The notes under the pieces: generated by a model | What the model was told of the DNA's origin: nothing | The model's input: only the letters and a program-made list of their open reading frames with translations | Database searches by the model: none | Made by a program: the position numbers and the translations under genes | Source of the DNA: Flavobacteriales bacterium UBA5692 | GTDB lineage: Bacteria; Bacteroidota; Bacteroidia; Flavobacteriales_D; Sanyastnellaceae | DNA length: 11,979 bases | Reading direction: 5' to 3' | NCBI GenBank assembly: GCA_002420235.1 | Contig: DIHQ01000122.1 | Span: 1,246-13,224 of the forward strand | Part shown: positions 6,430 to 11,979 of the stretch, one piece after another | Numbering within the stretch: the stretch's first letter is position 1 | Layout: each line of letters begins with the position of its first letter

Positions 6430-8484
6430 ATGAGCAACTTCCTACGTGCCTGGTTGCCCTTGACTTGTTTGTTAGCAATGGCCTCTGCGGCATATACACA
6501 ACGTGACAACACGGACGGCGCGTGCATGGCAGAGTTGGAAGGAAAAGCCCTGAAACTTTACGAGAAGGGGGTTAACGGTTCTAAATACAACCGTTCGGAA
6601 CGGGTCGCTTTTTTTGAAGAGGCCTTTGATCGAGATGACCAGTGCATGGCTTGTTTATTTGAATGGGGGCGGCTAGAATTTAATGAAATCAAACGATCAC
6701 TCGGTTCATTTTATCCAGCACAACAACCTTTGTTGCAGCTTATAAATGTTTGCCCTTTTTATCGTGCAGAAGCCTGGTACATGCTCGGTGCTATGGCATA
6801 CGCCGATCGCCAGTACGAGGCTGCTCGAGACTATTTTCAGGAATACTTGCGATTCCCGCCCGCCTCTAAAGAAGTCCTAGGTAAACGTCGCGAACGGAAC
6901 ATCGAAGATGTTAAAGAAGTCCTCCCAACGATTGAATTCGAATTGGCTTTTCGACATAACGAGGGGAAGTATAATCCTGTTTCCATTCCTTCCGTGAGCA
7001 CGCAACAAGATGAGTTCTTACCCGCCCTTTCGCCCGATGGAAGTTTGCTGTTTTTTACCCGTCGCGAGCTGTACAAAGCCAAAGGTGACGTAGTGTCTAC
7101 CGAAAATGAAGTTTTTTACGCTGCCGAACGCACCGGAGGCGAAGAATTCAACTCCGGCTCGGTATTGGGTTCTCCATTCAACTCAAGAGCACGCTACGGA
7201 GGCGCAAGTATCTCCATCGACAACCGAGAATTATACATTGCCGCCTCAAATCCGACCAGCCGAAATCCCGAAAATATCGACTTGTTTGTGACCGAATATG
7301 AAATTGTAGATCGTGGCGAAGAAGGCGATTTTTTTTACGTTTGGGGAGGGCTTACCCCTGTGGAGGAACTTAACACACGCGAAGGATGGGAGGCACAGCC
7401 TGCCCTCAGCGCAGACGGCTCTGAATTATTTTTTGCCGCTGTCAATGCCGATTCACGGCAAGACAAAAACGGCAACAGCACAATGGATATTTGGTCCACT
7501 AGACGCTCCGAATCCGGCAGGTGGATACCAGCAAAGATGCTCCCGTCACCAGTCAACTCAGACAGCAACGATAAGGCCCCATTCTTGCATCCAGACGGTA
7601 AAACACTGTATTTCGCAAGCGACCGCCAACCGAGCGGCGGCGGTTATGACATCTGGGTGTGCCGACGGGACACAACAGGTGCTTGGGGCCAGGCTATAAA
7701 TTTTGGTGCACCTTTGAATACCTCTGGTGATGAACAGGGGCTCGTCGTCAGCACCAATGGAGCGGAAGCCTTTTTCTCCGGACGAAGAGATGGTACTAAT
7801 GGGATGGACATTATTCGTTTTCCCGTTCCGGATGAAATGAAACCAGAGTCGATATTCATAGTGCAAGGAGATCTTCTCGGCCCAGATAACCAAATACCGG
7901 AGGGCGCGCGCCTATACCTTCAATACGCACAATCCAAAAACGTGCAAGAAATCGAAGTAAACCGCCAAGATGGCCACTTCGCTTCAGTCGTACGTGCGGA
8001 CGAGGGTGAAGATGTACTACTCGTTGCAGAAGCCGATGGCATAGCATTCGAAGCCCAAGTATTATTCGATGCCGATTCAGCGTTACCGCCTCCAGAGCGT
8101 GTTGAGGCTAAAGTAGAGTTGGAATTGGCTTCGAACGGACAACCCTTCGAAATTGGTGATATCCAATTCGCAACCAATTCGGCTGAAATCAATCGCACAA
8201 GTCTATTGATCTTGGACCTGTTTTCAGCATATTTGATTCGTAACGACGCTATTGGGGTGCACATCAAAGGGCACACAGATGACAGAGGTCGACCCGAGGA
8301 TAATCAGGTGCTTTCTGAAGCTCGTGCGGCGCAAGTGGCCACTACCCTCGAGATGTTCGGCGTCCCTGCCAGCAGAATAACGCATCGAGGTTTTGGGCAA
8401 TCGCGCCCCTTAGTTTCCAATGCAACAAAAGAAGGCCGGTCGAAAAACCGCCGCACTGAATTTGAAATTCGACTCAACGACTAA
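6430..8484 (+). CDS. Secreted TPR / PD40 beta-propeller / OmpA-C envelope protein (PorE-like architecture)
   Basis: 684 residues from ATG 6430; an in-frame ATG at 6361 lies inside the symporter gene and would bury the signal peptide. Residues 1-22 look like a Sec signal peptide without a lipobox. About 30-165 is helical and TPR-like (AEAWYMLGAMAYADRQYEAA), with cysteines C32, C72, C75 and C108. About 195-465 holds five PD40/WD40-like units (LSPDGSLLFF, SIDNRELYIA, LSADGSELFF, LHPDGKTLYFASDR, STNGAEAFFSGRRDG), probably a beta-propeller. About 475-560 is a beta-rich, carboxypeptidase-regulatory-like segment. About 577-684 is OmpA-C, with GHTDDRG and LSEARAAQV; D617 and R632 keep the 15-residue spacing of the diaminopimelate-binding pair in A. 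baumannii OmpA. It should therefore sit in the periplasm bound to peptidoglycan. The same domain order is known for PorE of the type IX secretion system, which is a lipoprotein; a T9SS role here is inference only. Confidence 0.9.
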   Translation: MSNFLRAWLPLTCLLAMASAAYTQRDNTDGACMAELEGKALKLYEKGVNGSKYNRSERVAFFEEAFDRDDQCMACLFEWGRLEFNEIKRSLGSFYPAQQPLLQLINVCPFYRAEAWYMLGAMAYADRQYEAARDYFQEYLRFPPASKEVLGKRRERNIEDVKEVLPTIEFELAFRHNEGKYNPVSIPSVSTQQDEFLPALSPDGSLLFFTRRELYKAKGDVVSTENEVFYAAERTGGEEFNSGSVLGSPFNSRARYGGASISIDNRELYIAASNPTSRNPENIDLFVTEYEIVDRGEEGDFFYVWGGLTPVEELNTREGWEAQPALSADGSELFFAAVNADSRQDKNGNSTMDIWSTRRSESGRWIPAKMLPSPVNSDSNDKAPFLHPDGKTLYFASDRQPSGGGYDIWVCRRDTTGAWGQAINFGAPLNTSGDEQGLVVSTNGAEAFFSGRRDGTNGMDIIRFPVPDEMKPESIFIVQGDLLGPDNQIPEGARLYLQYAQSKNVQEIEVNRQDGHFASVVRADEGEDVLLVAEADGIAFEAQVLFDADSALPPPERVEAKVELELASNGQPFEIGDIQFATNSAEINRTSLLILDLFSAYLIRNDAIGVHIKGHTDDRGRPEDNQVLSEARAAQVATTLEMFGVPASRITHRGFGQSRPLVSNATKEGRSKNRRTEFEIRLND

Positions 8485-8516
8485 TGCTTTTAAACGTTTT
8501 AACCAAAGTTTGCTCT

Positions 8517-9044
8517 ATGAATCACATCCTCATACCCATCGTGACCATAATCGTACTCATAGGATGTGCAGACGACTCAGCTCCTACAATTGAAAACGGC
8601 ACCACATCAGTATGGACCTACTATGGCGACAGCATCATCGATTACACTGAACGGATTTCCATGTCAGGGGCACTGGATATGTTGAATACAACAGGTGAGG
8701 CAGTTGGGCTATTCGAAGCTGAGATTGTAAAAAGCTGCATGACTATGGGGTGCTGGATGAGCGTCAAAGGCGGCAATGGCGACACCACCATGGTGTTCAT
8801 GAAAGATCATGCATTTTTTGTTCCCAAGGACAGCGTCAGAGGTAAGAAGTCCTATTTTCTAGGTGAGGCGTTTCATGACACTATCTCTGTCGCCATGCAA
8901 AAACACTTACTGGAAGATGCGGGTGCATCGCAAGTCGAAATCGATGCAGTCAACACCCCTTCCTTCGAGCTCGCCTTTGAAGCCGCGGGAGTAATGATTG
9001 CAAATGTGCCGGAAGGTGCGCCGATGGCCGAATCAGACGAATAA
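8517..9044 (+). CDS. DUF4920 domain lipoprotein
   Basis: Function unknown. 175 residues from ATG 8517. The N-terminus is a type II signal with lipobox L14-I15-G16-C17, so the mature protein should be lipid-anchored, followed by ADD. An earlier in-frame ATG at 8484 overlaps the stop of the preceding gene (TAATG) and would add 11 residues; I prefer 8517 for its cleaner signal peptide. The body fits DUF4920: a conserved cysteine pair in KSCMTMGCWM (72-81, C74 and C79), MVFMKDHAFFVPKD (92-105) with the family's aromatic-Val-Pro element, a helix around 124-135, and a C-terminal FELAFEAAGVMI. The cysteine-rich CW motif could bind a metal or form a disulfide, but no activity is established. It lies directly after the OmpA protein and is probably translated from the same transcript. 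Confidence 0.86.
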   Translation: MNHILIPIVTIIVLIGCADDSAPTIENGTTSVWTYYGDSIIDYTERISMSGALDMLNTTGEAVGLFEAEIVKSCMTMGCWMSVKGGNGDTTMVFMKDHAFFVPKDSVRGKKSYFLGEAFHDTISVAMQKHLLEDAGASQVEIDAVNTPSFELAFEAAGVMIANVPEGAPMAESDE

Positions 9045-9152
9045 GAAGCACCTCTGATTTGTGTGAATTTTTGTGATTTCTAAAGTATCAAAAGGCACAT
9101 TTACGCGTTAAGAACTTCACGTTTTCTGCACGAGGGTGGCGGCTCACTGCAA

Positions 9153-9160
9153 TACCTTCG
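9153..9160 (+). promoter_or_regulatory. Possible -7 element for the TPR gene
   Basis: In the 138-bp gap after the DUF4920 gene, TACCTTCG matches TAnnTTTG with one mismatch and ends 22 bp before the next start codon. A TTTTCTG at 9122-9128 could be a loose -33 box, with spacing at the long end. I see no terminator hairpin in this gap, so read-through from upstream is also possible. Confidence 0.3.
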
Positions 9161-9182
9161 AAAAGATAGCCACACGACGTTC

Positions 9183-11979
9183 ATGAAGCGAATTTTCAGC
9201 CTTATCCTCCTCCCTACATGCCATTTACTGAGCTGCACAACGCTGCTGTTTGCCCAAACAGCTGACGCTGATTGGAATCGAGCAACAAGGTACTGGAACC
9301 ATCAAAAATACAATGCCGCTCAACACCTATACGACACCTGGTTGGCGCAAAATCCCAATTCGTCTAGTTCTGACTTAGCCTTAGCCAGATACCGAAGCAC
9401 CGCTTGTGCCATTGAATTGCAGCATCAGGACGCAGTCAAACGCGTTCGAGCCTTTGAGTCGGCCTTCCCAGAACACCCATTGGTGCGTCAAGCACGCTGG
9501 GATTTTGCCAATTACCTATACCGAAAACGCGAATGGAAGGATGCAGCTATGGCATTCGACAGCCTTAATGCCTTGCGGATGGGCCCTGCACAAAAAATCG
9601 AGATGCAATTTAAACGTGGTCATGCCTTGTTCGAATTGGAACAATACGAGGATGCTCGGCTTGACTTGTTTTCTGTAATGGAAGCGGGCGAAGACGCCGG
9701 TGCCTTCGAGAATCCCGCACGGTATTATTTCAGTCATATTTCCTATTTAAAAGGTCAGTCTCAAGTGGCACTTGAAGGATTCGAGTCGTTAAAAAACGAC
9801 CCAAAACTCAGGAGAGTGATACCGATTTATGTTGCACAGCTATTGCATGAAACTCAACAATATGAGCGCTTGATTGACTACGCTCCTGAAGTGTTTACGC
9901 CGGACGTTGATCTGAATGTTAGTCAACACACTGATATCTCCCGGCTGGTAGGAGATGCCCTGTACCGTGAGCAAAGGTTTAACGAGGCTCTTCCCCACCT
10001 CGAGAAAGCTTACCACGCTGCACGCGGCGAAGGACGGACTCGGGATTTTGCCTACCAAATGGGATACACCTACTACCAGGCGGATGAATACCTTAAGGCA
10101 CTAACGTGCTTTGCCCTTGTCGTTCGCGAATCAGATGAAATCGCGCAATTGGCGCATTACCATACTGCCGCCTGTTACTTGAACCTAGGTAAGAAGGAAA
10201 AAGCAAAATTAGCTTTCAAAAAAGCTGCTGAGTCGGACTACGACGGGGGCATCCAAGAAGACGCATTGTTTAGCTATGCGAAGCTTGCATATGAATTAAC
10301 TTGGAACCCTTTTGATGACGCAGTCATAGCCATTGAGCGGTATTTGACAAAATATCCGAAATCACACCGAAAGGACGAAGCCTACGGTTTTTTACTTGAA
10401 GTGTACATGTCTTCAAAGGACTATGACCGGGCCCTGGCAGCTTTGGATCAAATAGAAATTAAAACTCCGGATGTAAAGAAAGCCTACCAACTCGTCGCCT
10501 TTAATCGCGGGGTCGAGCTTTTTCGGGCAGCATCATACGCAGAATGCGACGCTTTCTTTGACGCGGCACGAACATATCCCATTGATGCGACAATTGCTGC
10601 CGAATCCTACTTTTGGCAAGGAGAAGCACATTATCTCCAAGGGAATTACCCCTCTGCTACTAGTGCCTATGCAACTTTTGAATCTGCACCTGGTGCGTTT
10701 CAAAGCAAGCACTACGCCGACGGAATGTATGCAAGAGGATACGCCCTATTTCAGCGAAAATTGTACTTGGACGCGTCTAGCGCGTTTCGAAGTTACCTGA
10801 AGACCACTGCGAAATCAACATTCCCCAAGCGAACCGACGCCAAGCTCCGTGTGGCTGACTGCTACTACGCGAACAAAGAATTTGAACCAGCCGCTCGCTA
10901 TTATGGCGAGGTTATAGCAGAGAGCCAAAAGGCCGAAGCATATGCACGCTTTCAGCGTGCTGAATGCTTTAGCTCATTGAATCAACCGGAAGCTCAGATT
11001 GCAGAACTCAATGCGCTGGTAGCAAGTGGAATCCAATCAACTTACCTGCCTGAGGCCCTCTACGCCCTTGGCCGTGCTGAGATTGAAACCAATGACATCG
11101 AGTCGGCGAAGGCACACCTATTGGAATTGCGATCAACCTACCCCGAATCACTCAAGAGCAAGAACGCCCTTGTTGATTTATGCCTCATCGCCATGAAACA
11201 AAACCAACCCACCGAAGTGTTGGTCCTTTGGGATGAAATCAGAGCCCGGTATGGCAGCGATGCAATTGCAAGTGATGCTTACAATGTTGTGGAGCCCGTA
11301 TTGATTGACCTCGGACTCCTCAACGACTTACCAGCAGGTGTGGGACTCAATACAGATGAAATTGAAGCACGTTTGTTTAACGCTGCGCGCGATGCTGCTC
11401 TAGAACGCGATTGTGAAAAGGCCATCCGGCGTTTAACTGAGTATATCGAAAATTACGTTAGTGGTACGTTTCATACTGAGGCTCATTTTTTCCTAGCCAA
11501 TTGTGCCTATGACATTGGTGATTTGAATAAAGCACGCACCGCATTCGAAACTGTACTTCAAGCACCAATCAATGATTATACTGAACCGGCAGCACTCGGA
11601 GCGGCAACCATTGCGTGGAATGCGCAAGACCTCGTTGGAGCAAAACAACACTACGCCACGTTGGAAGCGGCTTGTGTGTTGCAAGAGAATGTGCTTGAGG
11701 CCCGAATCGGACTTATGCGTTGCCATTACTTATTGGGAGAGACCGAGCAAGCTTTGGCCTATGCAAATGTCGTTATTGAAGACAATCAAACTCCGGAAGA
11801 CATTGCTGCCACGGCGCGGTACTGGAGAGGTAAAATCAACTTTGTTGCAAAGGCTTACGAGCAAGCATCACTAGACTTGGAAAAAGTTGCGGCACTTGGA
11901 GGGGAACGTGGAGCTGAAAGCCAATTCTTGCTATGCCGTATGTCCTACGAAAGCGGGGACTACCCTGCCACTGAGCAGG
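9183..11979 (+). CDS. Large secreted TPR-repeat protein (3' end outside window)
   Basis: Open for 932 codons from ATG 9183 to the right edge with no stop, so the full protein is longer. Residues 1-25 form a Sec signal peptide (hydrophobic stretch ending LLFAQ); C18 is not in a good lipobox. The rest is almost wholly helical tetratricopeptide-like repeats of about 34-40 residues. Clear units include KYNAAQHLYDTWLAQNP (42-58), QRFNEALPHLEKAY (264-277), DEYLKALTCFALVV (301-314), GNYPSATSAYATFE (487-500), LYLDASSAFRSYLK (527-540), KEFEPAARYYGEVI (565-578), GDLNKARTAFETVL (779-792) and AYEQASLDLEKVA (891-903). Such long periplasmic TPR proteins are common in Bacteroidota, and TPRs usually serve as protein-binding scaffolds; the partner here is unknown. 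Codon use looks like that of its neighbours, and I see no frameshift. Confidence 0.88.
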   Translation, partial: MKRIFSLILLPTCHLLSCTTLLFAQTADADWNRATRYWNHQKYNAAQHLYDTWLAQNPNSSSSDLALARYRSTACAIELQHQDAVKRVRAFESAFPEHPLVRQARWDFANYLYRKREWKDAAMAFDSLNALRMGPAQKIEMQFKRGHALFELEQYEDARLDLFSVMEAGEDAGAFENPARYYFSHISYLKGQSQVALEGFESLKNDPKLRRVIPIYVAQLLHETQQYERLIDYAPEVFTPDVDLNVSQHTDISRLVGDALYREQRFNEALPHLEKAYHAARGEGRTRDFAYQMGYTYYQADEYLKALTCFALVVRESDEIAQLAHYHTAACYLNLGKKEKAKLAFKKAAESDYDGGIQEDALFSYAKLAYELTWNPFDDAVIAIERYLTKYPKSHRKDEAYGFLLEVYMSSKDYDRALAALDQIEIKTPDVKKAYQLVAFNRGVELFRAASYAECDAFFDAARTYPIDATIAAESYFWQGEAHYLQGNYPSATSAYATFESAPGAFQSKHYADGMYARGYALFQRKLYLDASSAFRSYLKTTAKSTFPKRTDAKLRVADCYYANKEFEPAARYYGEVIAESQKAEAYARFQRAECFSSLNQPEAQIAELNALVASGIQSTYLPEALYALGRAEIETNDIESAKAHLLELRSTYPESLKSKNALVDLCLIAMKQNQPTEVLVLWDEIRARYGSDAIASDAYNVVEPVLIDLGLLNDLPAGVGLNTDEIEARLFNAARDAALERDCEKAIRRLTEYIENYVSGTFHTEAHFFLANCAYDIGDLNKARTAFETVLQAPINDYTEPAALGAATIAWNAQDLVGAKQHYATLEAACVLQENVLEARIGLMRCHYLLGETEQALAYANVVIEDNQTPEDIAATARYWRGKINFVAKAYEQASLDLEKVAALGGERGAESQFLLCRMSYESGDYPATEQ

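Noticed and set aside
9045..9182. Possible small RNA or terminator in the gap before the TPR gene
   Set aside because: Only a near-repeat (TTTGTGTGA / TTTTTGTGA at 9058-9076) and a weak -7-like box are visible; no stable hairpin with a T run was found.
9406..9678. 90-residue plus-strand frame inside the TPR gene
   Set aside because: It is in a different frame from the 932-codon TPR reading frame, whose repeats are continuous through this region.
1..11979. Search for a defence system, prophage, IS element, CRISPR array or tRNA
   Set aside because: All long stretches are accounted for by core metabolic or envelope genes with even composition; no repeat-spacer pattern, transposase, integrase or tRNA cloverleaf was seen by eye.

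Overview
The window looks like an ordinary chromosomal segment of a member of the Bacteroidota, probably a marine or freshwater Flavobacteriales-type lineage (the phylum is well supported, the lower rank is a guess). Reasons: a TPR / PD40 beta-propeller / OmpA-C protein and a DUF4920 lipoprotein, both typical of this phylum; a fused FtcD (formiminotransferase plus cyclodeaminase); start codons with no Shine-Dalgarno sequence in front; and a TAnnTTTG-type -7 promoter element just before aroC. GC is about 48% by eye and looks even throughout. I see no phage, IS, CRISPR, tRNA or rRNA signature.

Layout. (1) 1-784, plus strand: the 3' half of trmD and complete rplS, the end of the widespread rpsP-rimM-trmD-rplS translation cluster, closed by a strong hairpin terminator at 804-828. 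(2) 841-3845, minus strand: hutI then ftcD, the last two enzymes of histidine degradation. They convert imidazolonepropionate to formiminoglutamate, then to glutamate plus one-carbon tetrahydrofolate. They converge on rplS and share its terminator. (3) 3891-9044, plus strand: aroC (chorismate synthase), a sodium- or proton-coupled acidic amino acid symporter, a secreted TPR-PD40-OmpA envelope protein, and a small DUF4920 lipoprotein. Gaps are -1 to 32 bp, so they may be co-transcribed. aroC and hutI are divergent, with only 45 bp between their start codons. (4) 9183 to the right edge, plus strand: a very long secreted TPR-repeat protein, open for 932 codons and cut by the window end.

Functionally the window mixes translation housekeeping, amino acid metabolism (histidine breakdown, aromatic biosynthesis, glutamate/aspartate uptake) and cell-envelope proteins of unknown partners. 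I do not see an obviously new multi-gene system. The items most worth a second look are the PorE-like architecture of the OmpA protein, the giant TPR protein, the EAAT-like symporter with a large insertion, and the very tight divergent aroC/hutI promoter region.
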